Shown: positions 33,875 through 44,599, numbered from the stretch's first letter. The stretch is DNA of 64,000 nucleotides from Dasypus novemcinctus (GCF_030445035.2 NC_080678.1:66665087-66729086), one strand, 5' to 3'. Program-made: numbers and translations. Notes: generated by a model from the letters alone, not told the origin.

Positions 33875-33908
33875 TTCTTTCTTTCTTTCTTTCTTTTCTT
33901 TCTTTCTT
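33741..33908. repeat. (TTCC/TTTC)n polypyrimidine microsatellite
   Basis: About 168 bp of almost pure pyrimidine, mostly TTTC units with a TCCC/TTCC-rich start. Open frames on both strands here (all Phe/Leu/Ser, or Lys/Glu/Arg) are artefacts of the repeat. Confidence 0.95.
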
Positions 33909-34014
33909 GTTAGCTCCTGGCATTTAAGGAAATTTCTTTCATAACATTAGCTGGATACATGCTTAAGGAACAGATGCTTCAGAGTCTAAATTCCACCAAT
34001 AACACATTTTAAAA

Positions 34015-34262
34015 AATATATTTTTAAATTTATTTTTAAGAGATACATAGATCACACAAAATGTTACATTAAAAATATAGGAGATTCTCATATGCCCCAC
34101 TCCCACTACCACCCTCTTTTCTCACATCAACAACTTCTTTCATTAGTGTGGTACATTCATTGCATTTGCTGAATACATTTTGGAGCACTGCTACACAGAT
34201 AGATTTTAGTTTACATTGTAGTTTACACCCTTTCCCAGTCCATTTAGTGGATTATGGCAGGA
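34015..34262 (-). mobile_element. L1 3' tail, antisense
   Basis: Same family as 51265-51640: 'gttacattaaaaatataggaga', 'atgccccactccc', 'cattagtgtggtacatt'. A 5'-truncated antisense insertion inside the sense L1. Confidence 0.65.
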
Positions 34263-34570
34263 TATTTAATGTCCTCCAGCAATAGCACATTAACATATCA
34301 AAATGTCCAGGTTTCAACAAGAGATTACAAAACATGCAAATAAACAGGAAGTGATGGCCTAGGCAAAGGAGAAAAGTAAAGAATTAGAAACCATCAATGA
34401 GGATGACCAGACCTGTACATACCAGACAGAGACTTTTAAAAAAATGATTCTAAATATGCATAGAGAACTAAAGGAAAACATGGACAAAGAATTAAGGAAA
34501 ATCAGGAAAACAATCAATGAATACAAGGAAAATATCAACAGAGAGATGGAAATAATGAAAAGGATTCAGA

Positions 34571-34831
34571 TTGAAGACTGCAGTTACAGAAATAAAAAAT
34601 TCCCTAGAGGGGTTCCAGAGCAGACTGGAGCTAGCAGAAGAAAGTATCAGTGAACTTGAAGATAAGACAATTGAAATCATCCAGTCTGAGGAATGGAAGG
34701 AAGAAAGAATGAAGAAAAGTGAACAAACCCTGAGGAAACTGTGGGACACTATCAAATGTATCAATATATGCATTGTGGGAATCCTAGAAGGAGAGGAAAG
34801 GGAAAGGAGCAGAGATACTATTCAAATGTAA
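34571..34831 (+). pseudogene. L1 ORF1p fragment
   Basis: Open frame with a coiled-coil segment (RLELAEESISELEDKTIEI) leading into INICIVGILEGEE, the start of the L1 ORF1 RNA-recognition domain. A stop codon truncates it at 34831; further ORF1 sequence continues in broken frames to about 35230. Confidence 0.75.
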
Positions 34832-35421
34832 AAATAACAGAAAACATCCCAAACTTAATGAAACACATGAATATATACCTCCAAGATGCTTAATGAACAA
34901 GCAGGAGAAACCCAAATAGATCCACAGTATAGTATATTATAATCAAACAGTTGAATGACAAAGATAGAAAATTCTGAAAAGTTGCCAGAGAGAAACAACA
35001 TGTCACATACAAGGGAGCCTCAATAAGATTAAGTGCTGATTTCTCATCAGAAGATCTGGTGGCAAGAAGGCAGTGAAATGATATATTTAAAGTGCTAAAA
35101 GCAAAAATGTACTAACCAAGAATTTTATATCTGGCAACACTGTCTTTCAAAAATGAAGGCAAGATTAGGACATTCCCAGATAAACAAAAGCTGAGAAAGT
35201 TTGCCACCACTAGACGAGCTCTACAAGAAATGTAAAAGAGAGTTCTGCAGGTTGAAAGGAAAAGACAATAGACAATAAATCAAAGTCACATGAAGAAAAG
35301 ATCTCTAGTAAGGGTAGTGACAGGGATAACTATAAATGCAGTAATATTGTATTTTTGGTTTATAACTCCACTTTTTACTTCCTACAGGATGTAAAAGGCA
35401 AATGCATCAAATGTAATGAGA

Positions 35422-35770
35422 GGGAAGTGGACATGGATGTGGATGTGGCTCAAGCAGTTGGGCACCCACCTAGTACATGGGAGATCCCAAGTTTGGTTCC
35501 CAGTGCCTCCTAAGAAGATGAGCAAGATAGCAAGCAGACATGATGAGCTGATGCAACAAGATGATGCAACAAGGAAACGCAATGAGAGACACAATAAACA
35601 GGGAGTAGAGGTGGCTCAAGCAATTGGGTGCTTCCCTCCCACATGGAAGATCCCAGGTTCAGTTTCTGGTGCCTTAATAAGAAGATGAGCAGACAATGAA
35701 CAGAGAGCAGACAGTGAGCACAAACAACAAGGGGACAGGGAGAAATAAAAAAAATAAAATCTTTTTTAAA
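35422..35770 (+). mobile_element. Dimeric DAS-type SINE
   Basis: Two heads ('ggatgtggctcaagcagttggg' near 35440 and 'ggtggctcaagcaattggg' near 35609) and one tail. Exact 13 bp target-site duplication AAATGTAATGAGA at 35409-35421 and 35771-35783 shows that the dimer inserted as one unit. Confidence 0.9.
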
Positions 35771-36231
35771 AAATGTAATGAGAAATCAGTGGTTTGGACT
35801 TATAATGTATAAATATGTAATTTGTGATAAGAACTACATAAAGGTAAGGAGGGGTATAGGAACATAGTCTATGTATACAGTTAAAGTTAAGTTATCAAAG
35901 CAAATAAGATTGTTATAGATTTAGGATATTAAATTTAAGCCCCATGGTAACAACAAAGAAAATACCAGAGAATATGCAAACCAATAGAGACAGAAATTAG
36001 AGTACAGGTTGCCAGAGCACAGGACAGGGTGAATGGGAAGTTAAATGGGTGTAAGTTTTCTGTTTGAGGAGATGTAAAAGTTTTAGTAATGTAAGGTAGT
36101 GAGGGTAGCACAATATTGTGGGTGTAATTAATGCTTGGGAGTGGTTGAGATGGATAGCTTGTGTTTTATATATATATATTCCCACACACAAAATAACAAA
36201 CAACCCTGGAAGAGCAACTAAAAAGACAATG

Positions 36232-36657
36232 ATGAGAAGTAGATGTGGCCCAAGTGATTGGTCCTCTCTCTACTATATGGGAGGACCTGGGTTCAATCCC
36301 TTGGGTCTCCTGGCAAAAAAGAAGAAGAGAAAGCATGCCTGTGTGGCAAGTCGAATGCCTATGTGGTGAGCCGAGTGCCTATGTGAGCGCCAATGTGGTG
36401 AGCAGTGCCCGCACAGCAAGCCAAGTGCCCGTGCAGTGAGCTAGTGCCCGTGCAAACGAGTCACACAGCAAGATGATGATGCAACAAAAGAGAGACAACA
36501 GGAAGAGTCAAAGTGAAGCGCAGCAGAGACCAGGAACTGAGGTGGCACATCAGAGGTCCCCAGGATCAAAGATCACACAGCGAATGGACACAGACAGCAA
36601 GGGGAGGCGTAGGGGGAGGAGTAGGGGGAGGGGAAGGAAAAAAATAAAAGGGGAAAT
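36232..36657 (+). mobile_element. tRNA-derived SINE with internal 20 bp tandem repeats
   Basis: Head 'gtagatgtggcccaagtgattgg', B-box 'gggttcaatccc'. Region 36337-36455 is built of about six 20 bp units of the form 'gcctatgtggtgagccgagt', with decay. It ends in a G/A-rich tail. A short target repeat GACAATG flanks it (36225-36231, 36658-36664). Confidence 0.7.
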
Positions 36658-37249
36658 GACAATGTCAATACATGATCCTGGACAGGATCTAACAAGGAAG
36701 AAGGGAAAGCTCAAAAGGACATTATTGGAACATACCAAAAAAATGGACTATAAACTGTAAGCTTTATATCAATGTTAAATTTCTTCAACTTGCTAAGTGC
36801 ACTTAAGGTGGATACTTAAGTGAAAATCCATGTGTTTAGTTAATGTACATGGCAGTATTAAGTGTTCAAGAATCACAATATATAAACATACACTGACATG
36901 TTCAGAAAATGGATTCATAAATAGATAGATGACAGAAAAATGGATAAATAGATGGATTGATGGACAGAAGAATGCATGGTTAGATTGATAGGGCAAATGT
37001 GACAAAACGTTAAAATTGGTGGGTTTTGGTATCAGGGAGTACAGGTGTTTTGATCTTTGTATTTTTGTAAGTGTCCTCTAAGTGTGATAGTATTTAAAAA
37101 TAAAAAGTTTTTTAAAAAAAGCTTAAAATAATAGAAGTCAAAGTTATAAAAGACGTGCAAGATCTTTGCACTAAGAACCATTGATGAGAAATTAGAGGCT
37201 AACAAAATGGATAGATTTGGTATGTCTGTGGACTAGAAAGTTCAATATT

Positions 37250-37664
37250 CTTATTTTATTTATTTATTTTATTTATTTCTCTCCCCTTCCCCCCCCTCAC
37301 CCCCCCCCCCCCCCCCCCCGTTGTCTGCTCTGTGTCCATTCGCTGTGTGTTCTTCTGCATCCGTTTGTATTATCAGGCGGCACTGGGAAACTGTGTCTCT
37401 TTTCGTTGTGTCATCTTACTGTGTCAGCTCTCCTGGGCGGGCTGTGCTTTTTTCACATGGGGCGACTCTCCTTGAGGGGTGTACTCCTTGTGCATGGGGC
37501 TCCCCTAGGCGGGGAACACGCCTGCATGGCATGGCACTCCTTGCGTGTGGCAGCACTGCACGTGGGCCAGTTCATCACACAGGTCAGGAGGCCCGGGGTA
37601 TAGAACCCTGGACCCTCCATGTGGTAGATGGACGCTCTATCAGTTGAGTCACATCCACTTTCCA
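37250..37664 (-). mobile_element. DAS-type SINE, full length
   Basis: Minus copy with a C run at 37301-37319 in the tail complement and the head near 37600-37664. Exact 15 bp target-site duplication AGAAAGTTCAATATT at 37235-37249 and 37665-37679. Confidence 0.92.
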
Positions 37665-38221
37665 AGAAAGTTCAATATTTTTAGATGTCAATTTTCCCCA
37701 AATTTTTCTATAGATTTAATGTAATCTCAGTCAACATTCCAACAGGCCATTCTTTCAGAAATTGTCAAGTTAATTTTAAAGTTCATATGCAAAACAAAGG
37801 ACCTAGAATAGCCAAGACAACTTTGAGAAAAAGAAAAAAAAAACAAAGTTGGAGGACCACACTATCATATTATAAGACTTATTGTTAAGACAATGTGGTA
37901 CTGGTCTTAAGATAGACAAATTGATCAGTAAAACAAAATAGAGGGTCAAGAATAAGACACATACATAAATGGTCATTTATTTTTCTAATAGGCATGAAGG
38001 CAAATCAATGGCGGAAAGCAAAATCTTTAAATGAAATAGGGGTGAAACAACTGAATACAAGTATGGAAATAATTGATTCATTTTATACTGCACACAAAAA
38101 TTAATTTGATCAACAACAAAATCATAAACAACCCAATTTTAAAATGGGCAAAAGTCTTGAATTGACATTACCACCAAATAAGAAATACAAATGGCTAACA
38201 AGCACATGAAAAGATGTTCAA

Positions 38222-38411
38222 CATTGAATTATGCCCTTAGATCTACACATTTCACTGTGTGTAAAATTTTACCTCACTAAAAAAAAGTAGGACATATTTC
38301 ATATTTTCTTAGATTGCAATAGAGATAAACAGTCACAGATGAGATAGTGATATCTTTAAAGTAGGAACATATTGCTTCTGGAATGAAAGGAATAATATAA
38401 ACACTAATTAG
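38222..38411 (+). repeat. 190 bp duplicate, copy A
   Basis: Aligns almost end to end with 40469-40659 (about 90% by eye). It contains the last ~60 bp of an L1 3' end ('catttcactgtgtgtaaaat') plus ~120 bp of non-L1 flank ('gacatatttcatattttct', 'gtaggaacata', 'ataatataaacac'). It splits an L1 ORF2 between 'gatgttcaacat' and 'gccattaggg'. Confidence 0.8.
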
Positions 38412-39393
38412 CCATTAGGGAAATACAAATTAAAACCACGATGAGATACCAATTCACAACCCCTCTAATGACTATTATTTAAAAAAATAAAAAATTGTAA
38501 TAAATGTTGGAGAGGGTGTGGAGAAGTAGGAACGCTCATTCATTTTTAGTGGGAATGTAAATTGGTGCAGCCACTGTGGAAAACAGTTTGGTAGTTCCTC
38601 AGTAAGGTAACTATAGAGTTACCATATGGCTGGTAACCCCATTTCTAGATATATACCGAAAAGAATTGAAAGATATTTGTACACTGATGTGCATTGCATC
38701 ATTATCACAATTGTCAAAAGACGGACAAACAAAATGTGGTATATACATAAATTGGAATACTATTCAATCAAAAAAGGAATGAAATTCTGATACATGTGAC
38801 AACATGGATGAACCTTGAAAACATTCTATTGAGTGAAATAAGCCAGACATAAAAGGACAAATATTTTATGATCTCACTGATCTGAAATAATTAGATTAAG
38901 CAAACTCATAGAGTCAGAAAGTAGAATATAGGTTACCAGGGACTGGAGTGGGGGAAGGGAATGAGGAGTTAGTGCTTAATCCATACAGTTTCTGTTTGGG
39001 GTGATGGAAAAGTTTTGTAATGGATGGTGGTGATGGTAGCAAAACATTTTGAATGTAATTAACACCACCAAATTAAATATTTAAATGTGGTTAAAGGAGA
39101 AGTTTTAGGTTGTATATAAATATTACTAAATGAATTTTTAAAAACCTATAGGACTTTATATCATAAACAGCAGACCCTAGTGTAACCTATGGACTCTGGT
39201 TAATAGTATAATTACAGTAATATTGTAACATCAATTGTAACACGGTACCACACTAATGCACATTATTAATAATAGGAAAAATTATGAGTGTGAGGGGAGG
39301 TATATGGGAGCTGCATATTTTCTTCATGATTTTTCTGTAAACATAGAACTTCCTTAATAAAAAATTAAATAAAAATAATTGATTTGAGATTGA

Positions 39394-40530
39394 TTATGGA
39401 TTTCAACATAAAGCTAAAATTTAAGACTTCTAGAAGAAAATATAGGAGAATATCTGTGCAACCTTGAGGTTGTCAGACATTTCTTCAAGGAGATTTACAG
39501 ATCACTAACCATAAAAGGGAAATTGCTTTCATCAAAAGTCAGAATTACTGGTCCTCAAAAGACATTGTTGAAAATGAAAAGGCAAACCACAGATTAGGAG
39601 AAAATATTTGCAATAATCATATCTGACACAGGACTTGTAACCAGAATATAAAAGTGACATGTAATACATAAATAGATATGCAATCTCATAAAAAATGGGT
39701 AAAACCTTTAACAGACATCTCATAAAAGAGGGTATATGAATGGCCCATAGGCACATGAAAAAGTACTTAAAATCATTAGTCATATGGGAAATGTAAATTA
39801 AAACCACAGTGAGATATTTTATACCCAACAGAATGGCTAAAATTAAAAAGATGGACAACATCAGATGTTGACAAGAATGTGGAACTAACAACTGTACTAC
39901 ATTGCTGCTGGGAATTTCAAATGCTACGTCCATTTTGGAAAACGCTCTGGCAATTTCTTATTGTGTTACGCATACTCCATCCTATGACCCAGTAATTCTA
40001 ATTGTAAGGTTTTTATGCTAGAGAAATGTTAGCATATATCCACAAACAGAGGTGTATAAGAATATGCATAGCAGATTTATTTATAATAAACCCAAACTAA
40101 AAACAACACAATTGTTCATCAACCAAGAAGGGGTTAAACACACACACACAGCTTTGTATATGTTCATACTGCTGAATTCTACTGAGCAATGAAAAAGAAT
40201 GAAATACTGATACATGTAACAAAATTAGGTAGAACTCTAAAACGTTATATTAACTGAAAGAAGTCAAACAAAAAAAGAGTATGCATTGCATTTTTCCATT
40301 TATATGACTTTCAAGAACAGGCAAAACTAATCTATGGTGATAAAAATCGGAACAGTGTTTCACTATAGGGATGCGGATGGGGAGCAGAGAAATTTTCTGT
40401 GGTGAATGGAAGCATTCTAAATCTTGATTGTGGCAGTTGTTATGCAGATATATTTATATGTCAAAACTCATTGAATTATACACTTAGACCTGTGCATTTC
40501 ACTGTGTGTAAAATTTTACCTCATTAAAAA
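39394..40530 (+). mobile_element. Old L1 ORF2 C-terminus and 3' end, sense
   Basis: A second sense L1 fragment: 'gattatggatttcaacataaag', 'ggagaaaatatttgcaataatc', 'atggctaaaattaaaaagat', then a 3' UTR ('caaaactcattgaattatacac', 'gtgtaaaattttacctc') with a short A run near 40530. 5' truncated and frame-broken. Confidence 0.75.
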
Positions 40531-40659
40531 AAGTAAGACATATTTCATATTTTCTTAGAATTCAATAGATATAAACAGTCATGGACAAGATAGGTGATAT
40601 CTTAAAGTAGGAACATACTGCTTCTGAAATGAAAGGCATAATATAAACACCAATCAGTC
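40469..40659 (+). repeat. 190 bp duplicate, copy B (probable source)
   Basis: Here the L1 3' end and its downstream flank are in natural continuity, so this is probably the source of copy A at 38222-38411. Confidence 0.75.
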
Positions 40660-42189
40660 AACCTCAACAAATAGGTAGAGAAGGATCTCATAGAGCAGGT
40701 AACATTTGAGTTGGCTCTGGAAGGATGTGTAGGAGTTTGTCAGATGAATCGTGGGAGGTCATTTTATAAAAAGAGAATTCAATGTGCAAAGGCACATAAA
40801 TTGTGTGGAACTGAAGATGGAAAGGAGGAGTTTGGGGGCCAGACTGTGATGGGCCTTTTGTGTTAAACTGAGGCTTTGGGCTTCCATGATACAAATCAGT
40901 AAATGTTGTTTTTTTTTTTTTTTTTTGGCAATGAAGTGATGTGATCAGTGTATATTTTAGCAGTATGGAGGATGGTAGCCTGGGGTAGGGAGAAATTGAT
41001 ACCAGGTGTTCTGAGCCCTTGGTACCTTTTGAATGAAACTGCCCTGACCATCCATAGCCCCTACTTGAGTATGTATGTTTATTTTCTATGGAGAGATGAT
41101 CAGGGTTGTCCAATGAATCATCCTAGAAATTTTTTCTGGGTTGCCTGTCAATGAGCTACTTACAACTAGTGTTTCTCCATCGTGGTAGCAGCTGGACAGC
41201 TGGACACGCCCTCTTTTCCCACATGATATCTAAATGCTAACAGCACAGGAATGCAACTCCCCAAAGCAGCCAATACCCAAACCCAGACTGTCTCCCACTT
41301 ACAAGTACACTCTCATGCTTGTTCTATAAAAGTAAAGAGCAATGTGGCGGAAGGGTTCCTCTTTCTGGACACAAAAATGGTGGTGTATCAGCTAACCCAG
41401 AGACAGCACGTGACAACAAGACCTTCTTAGTGTTTTCCAGAGCTTCCAAACTTCCCACAGCTAATTGGACCATGGGTGACTACCTAATCCCCAAATTCAT
41501 AGTTTTCTACTAGCCTACAACTAAGCCTGGAGTAAAAGATGAGTTGCATTTAATTACATTCTTTCTTTTGGGGATTTAAACTTGGGAATACTAAAAGGCT
41601 TGGTCATTTAGCAGAAGGGGCAGTTGCTGGAAGAGTGTCACAAAGTGGAGTAAGGGCTTTGGCAAGCCAAAGCCATGTGTAACAGAAACTGAGGGGTAGC
41701 TGGAAAGAGGAGGGTGATGCTAATGTTCAGAAAAAAGTGAGACTGTATGAAAAGGAAAATAAGAGAGTAGCCAGGCCCTAGACCTATCTTAATTTGGATG
41801 GGGTGGGGAGAAGCCTTGGGGGGCGGGGGGGAGTTGGGGAGAGGGGCAGATGGGGTGTGGGGGGGTAAGGTGGGGTTCAAGTTAAGTTTCAGGTACCATT
41901 AATTCTATCATTCTTCCACTACCCCATTCCCTGGGCTTTTCCTTTTTTACTTTAAAGTTACTTGAGTTGATTTCTCTTCTTTGTTCTTTAGAAGGCTATG
42001 GTAGCTATTGTTTTGGATTTGTGGGAAGGTTTCCCCTGCCCTTACCCTCTAGTAACAGACTCAGACTCCTGGTCACAATGAAGGAAGGTGGACATGTCCA
42101 CTCAGCGTTTGGAAATACAAGACTTAAATTAGTGTGAGAGGTTGGGCTGGGAAGTAAGATTTTACAGTCATTACCATATAGATAAAAAC
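40660..42189. other. Upstream flank of the gene, mostly unique
   Basis: No coding gene recognised. 40680-41000 ('catttgagttggctctgga', 'gggccagactgtgatgggcc') resembles a widely dispersed ancient mammalian repeat that I cannot name with confidence. A T run lies at 40908-40926. 41755-41880 is G-rich ('ggggggcgggggggag'). Confidence 0.4.
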
Positions 42190-42830
42190 AAAAAAGCAAA
42201 TAACATTTATAGGACACTTTGAATATTTTAAGACACTGTGTTGGGCACATTATATAATTTAAGATCAGTTAATTCTTTTTTTTTTTTTAATTCCCCTCCC
42301 CAGCCCTTGCCCTGCTGTTTTTGTTGTGTCCACTTATACTTGCTACGTGATCTTCTGTATCTATTTCTCCTTTTTTTTTTTTTCTTTCTTTCTTGTCTTT
42401 CTCCTCTAGGATTCACCAGGGTTTGATTCTGGGAACCCCTGATGTAGAGAGAGGTTTCCTATCACTTGTGCCACCTCAGTTCCTTGTCTCTACTGCACTT
42501 TGCCCTGACTTTCCCCTTCATCTATTTTTTGTTGTGTCACTGCGTTGGCACTGGATCCCGGTGCATGCCCACTTTCTCTTCCCCTCCTTCACCAGTAGGC
42601 CCCAGGGATCCAACCAGGTCCACCCATATGGTAGGCGAAGACCTTCTCACTTCAGTCACATCTGCTTTCCATTAATTATTAACTATCACAAATCTAAAGA
42701 CTGTGATCTATACTGACCCTGAAGGCTTAAAGAACTTACGTGGCTTGGCCAACATCACACAGCAGGTAGGTGTCAGAGCTGGGATTCCATCCCAGGATAG
42801 TGGTCCATCTACAAAGCACACGTTCCTCCC
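42190..42830 (-). repeat. MIR SINE split by a tRNA-derived SINE
   Basis: MIR words on the left ('acatttataggacactttga', 'ttgggcacattatataattt', to about 42265) and right ('ggcttggccaacatcacacagc', 'gagctgggattccatcccag', about 42720-42800), in antisense orientation, with a younger SINE between. Confidence 0.55.
42270..42673 (-). mobile_element. tRNA-derived SINE, diverged
   Basis: T-rich start at 42270, two pyrimidine-rich blocks, then a head near 42600-42670 ('gatccaaccaggtccaccca', 'cttcagtcacatctg'). 'ttaatt' occurs on both sides. More diverged than the DAS full-length copies. Confidence 0.6.
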
Positions 42831-43529
42831 ACCACCCTGGATTGCCTCCTAGTACATGAGATCTATCTTCTAGGAAGATAATATTTAATGTGTGAGAGGG
42901 TCAAGGTTTGGAACTCTGGGGTACTCCAACACTTAGGAAGAAAAGGAGCTAATGATATGTTTTTAAAAAAGGAAGTCAGAGGAGTAGAAAGAAAACCCAA
43001 CCATCACGGGGCTATAGAAGGCAGAGGGGGTGAGCAAAAGGGTGGCCAGCAATCAAATGATTCAAAACATCAGGAAGACAAGGAATGAACTGAATTTGGT
43101 AATTAGAAGCTCAAGCGTGACCTTGGTGAAAAACCGATTCCACTTCTGCTGAAAACAGAAGTCCGGTTTTATTGGGTAGACAAGTTAATAGGAGTTGACG
43201 GGGTGGAGAGTGTGGGTAGACTACTAAACAGGCACTGTAACCCGAAGAGAAGGCGCAAATGGGGAGGGTTTGAAAGGGTGATTTACGGAGGAGCTGGGAA
43301 AGGGTAGACAGGCGGAATGAATTTTGGACAGAGGAGGCCTCTTTTCCCTCAGAAACAGGCGCTAAGGAAGGACGGAGCCTGTGCATGTGTGGAGGTCGAG
43401 AAATTGAGGTGATTCATATATTTGAGAAGAGACAGTGACACCTGTAAAGGTAAAATTAAGATCAGTTGTAGCACAGGGTGGATAAGGAATGGTTAACTCT
43501 ATGAAGATTTGAAATTCTGTTTAATGCTT
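42831..43529. other. Unique or ancient-repeat sequence before the promoter
   Basis: No gene seen. 42880-43140 ('actctggggtactccaacac', 'ggtggccagcaatcaaa', 'gtgaccttggtgaaaaac') looks like the same ancient repeat class as 40680-41000. The antisense frame at 43111-43386 has no recognised domain. Confidence 0.35.
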
Positions 43530-43640
43530 TACGAGTTAAATTGTTCTCCCCATTTTACAGGTGGCGAACCCCAGTTTAAGTGTCTTGCTTAGAGTCAAAC
43601 CTGGAGACCAACTCCAGACCCGGCAGTTCTAATCCCGGCC
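43530..43640 (-). repeat. Possible MIR remnant abutting the CpG island
   Basis: 'ctccccattttacaggtggcgaa' and 'gtcttgcttagagtcaaa' resemble antisense MIR; it ends where CpG density rises. Confidence 0.3.
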
Positions 43641-43742
43641 GCCCAGCGTGTGCGGCTGAGGTCACCAGGGCGAGCAGCCCCACGGCGCCCGGGGGCGGGC
43701 GGCCGCTGCCGGGTGGACTCGCGGCCAGGGAGAGGACGCCGG

Positions 43743-43762
43743 ACTACACTTCCCAGTGTGCC
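43743..43762 (+). promoter_or_regulatory. ZNF143/SBS-like binding site
   Basis: ACTACACTTCCCAG followed by TGTGCC closely fits the consensus ACTACAAYTCCCAGVRNGC found close to the start sites of many housekeeping promoters. The position about 280 bp before the ATG and just upstream of GC boxes suits a core-promoter role. Confidence 0.7.
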
Positions 43763-44045
43763 AGACGGGGCGGGGCGCGGGCGCGGAGGGCGCAGCCTCC
43801 TTCCCAGAAGCAAAAGCGGAAACAAAAGAGTCTCGCCGGCGTCCCCGCCCGCACACTCGCGCACACTCGCGCTCGGGCGCACACCGCACAGGCACCGGCG
43901 CCCGGTGCGAGCCAGCGAACGGCGAGCCGGGGACTCACCGGCTGAACCAGGCGAGCAGCCGGCGAGCCGAGCCCGCGACGACCACACCTCCCGAGCCCCG
44001 CAGCCGCCGCGCGTCCGCCGCTGTCCCCGCCGCCCTCCCTGACCC

Positions 44046-44069
44046 ATGGCGCTGAAGCGGATTCAGAAA
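44046..44069 (+). CDS. UBE2D1: UBE2D1 (UbcH5a) ubiquitin-conjugating enzyme E2, first coding exon
   Basis: The eight codons read MALKRIQK, the start of the UBE2D (UbcH5) E2 family. These cytosolic and nuclear enzymes take ubiquitin from E1 onto a catalytic cysteine and pass it to substrates with many RING and HECT E3 ligases. The exon ends in phase 0 at AAA and is followed at 44070 by a perfect donor, GTGAGT. The residues form the start of the N-terminal helix used for E1/E3 contact. The full protein is normally 147 residues, so only about 5% is here; catalytic and E3-binding exons lie beyond the window. The ATG has G at +4 but C at -3. UBE2D2 (His7) and UBE2D3 (Asn7) are excluded by Gln7. 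UBE2D4 has the same octapeptide, but the codon choice ATT CAG AAA, the long AT-rich first intron and repeat-rich setting favour UBE2D1. The CpG island and intact donor argue against a retrocopy. Confidence 0.8.
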
Positions 44070-44599
44070 GTGAGTGCCGGGGCCCGGCCGGGCCTGGGGC
44101 GGCGGAGCGGGCGTCGGCCCCCTGACGCGTCCACCCAGCCGAGGGTCCCGAGACGCGCGCCGGGAGGGCACTGCATGGGAGGATGGATGGTCGGGGGCCG
44201 GAGCGCGCAGGCCGGGCCAGCGGGCACCGGACAGGTGAGGTGGGAGCAGGGCAGGTCCCGGGTGGCCCGAGGTGTCCGGAGGCGGGGGGCCCGCTGCGCG
44301 CTCGCGGCGGAGCTGCATCTGGAACCCCCCAGCGCAGATCCTTCTTGGTCTCCAGACCTTCCCGAAATGTGCCTCAAGATCACAGCTAGGTTTTGCCGTA
44401 CACGGACTAGTTTTGACTCCTGTCATGCTGTGTTTTCTCCACGCCGTTTCGTAAACCCGTCCTCATCTCTGTTTTTTCTTCTCCGGGCTCCCGGAGAGGG
44501 CAAGGACGGTGTGGTGGGCCTACAGTCTTTCTCTTCTGAGCTGTTGGATTTGTTCTCTCTCTCCTCTGAGGTTGGCTCTTCTCAGTTGCCCGAATGAGC

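Larger units (their letters stand above)
33055..37120 (+). mobile_element. L1 LINE, sense, with 5' leader, ORF1 and deleted ORF2
   Basis: A 5' start near 33065 ('tcaagatggcagagtgagac') opens a leader to about 33735. Then come a CT microsatellite, an antisense L1 3' tail (34015-34260), ORF1 (about 34300-35230), the inter-ORF region (to 36000, with a SINE dimer), and at about 36000 an abrupt switch to L1 3' UTR ('gtacaggttgccagagcac'). Essentially all of ORF2 is missing. A further L1M 3' end ('gggcaaatgtgacaaaacgtt') occupies 36665-37120. Confidence 0.65.
37130..39393 (+). mobile_element. L1 ORF2 C-terminal half and 3' UTR, sense
   Basis: Sense ORF2 sequence (37130-38220) is split by a SINE at 37250-37664, then by a 190 bp foreign block at 38222-38411. 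ORF2 resumes at 38412 ('gccattagggaaatacaaa') to the C-terminus ('ggaatactattcaatcaaaaaagg'), and a 3' UTR ends in an A-rich tail near 39390. Frames are broken throughout. Confidence 0.75.
43630..44320 (+). promoter_or_regulatory. UBE2D1: CpG-island promoter of UBE2D1
   Basis: About 700 bp of very GC- and CpG-rich sequence covers the presumed transcription start, 5' UTR and first exon. There is no TATA box, as usual for housekeeping promoters. Visible elements are a ZNF143/SBS-type site at 43743-43762, GC boxes ('ggggcggggc') at about 43766-43776, and a GCGGAA ETS-like core near 43816. A 'cactcgcg' motif repeats around 43852-43872. The transcription start cannot be fixed from sequence; it most likely lies between about 43770 and 43950. 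Confidence 0.8.

Noticed and set aside
33723..33923. Lys/Glu/Arg repeat protein (minus strand).
   Set aside because: Translation of the (TTTC)n microsatellite.
36337..36455. CRISPR-like array of short repeats.
   Set aside because: Direct tandem units without spacers, inside a mammalian SINE.
43595..44047. Antisense 150-codon frame (and 43935-44426) over the CpG island.
   Set aside because: Low stop density from GC content; Arg/Ala/Pro-rich product without domains. No evidence for a bidirectional gene.
44046..44597. 183-codon open frame starting at the true UBE2D1 ATG.
   Set aside because: Only the first eight codons are coding; after the GTGAGT donor the frame is GC-rich intron without stops.
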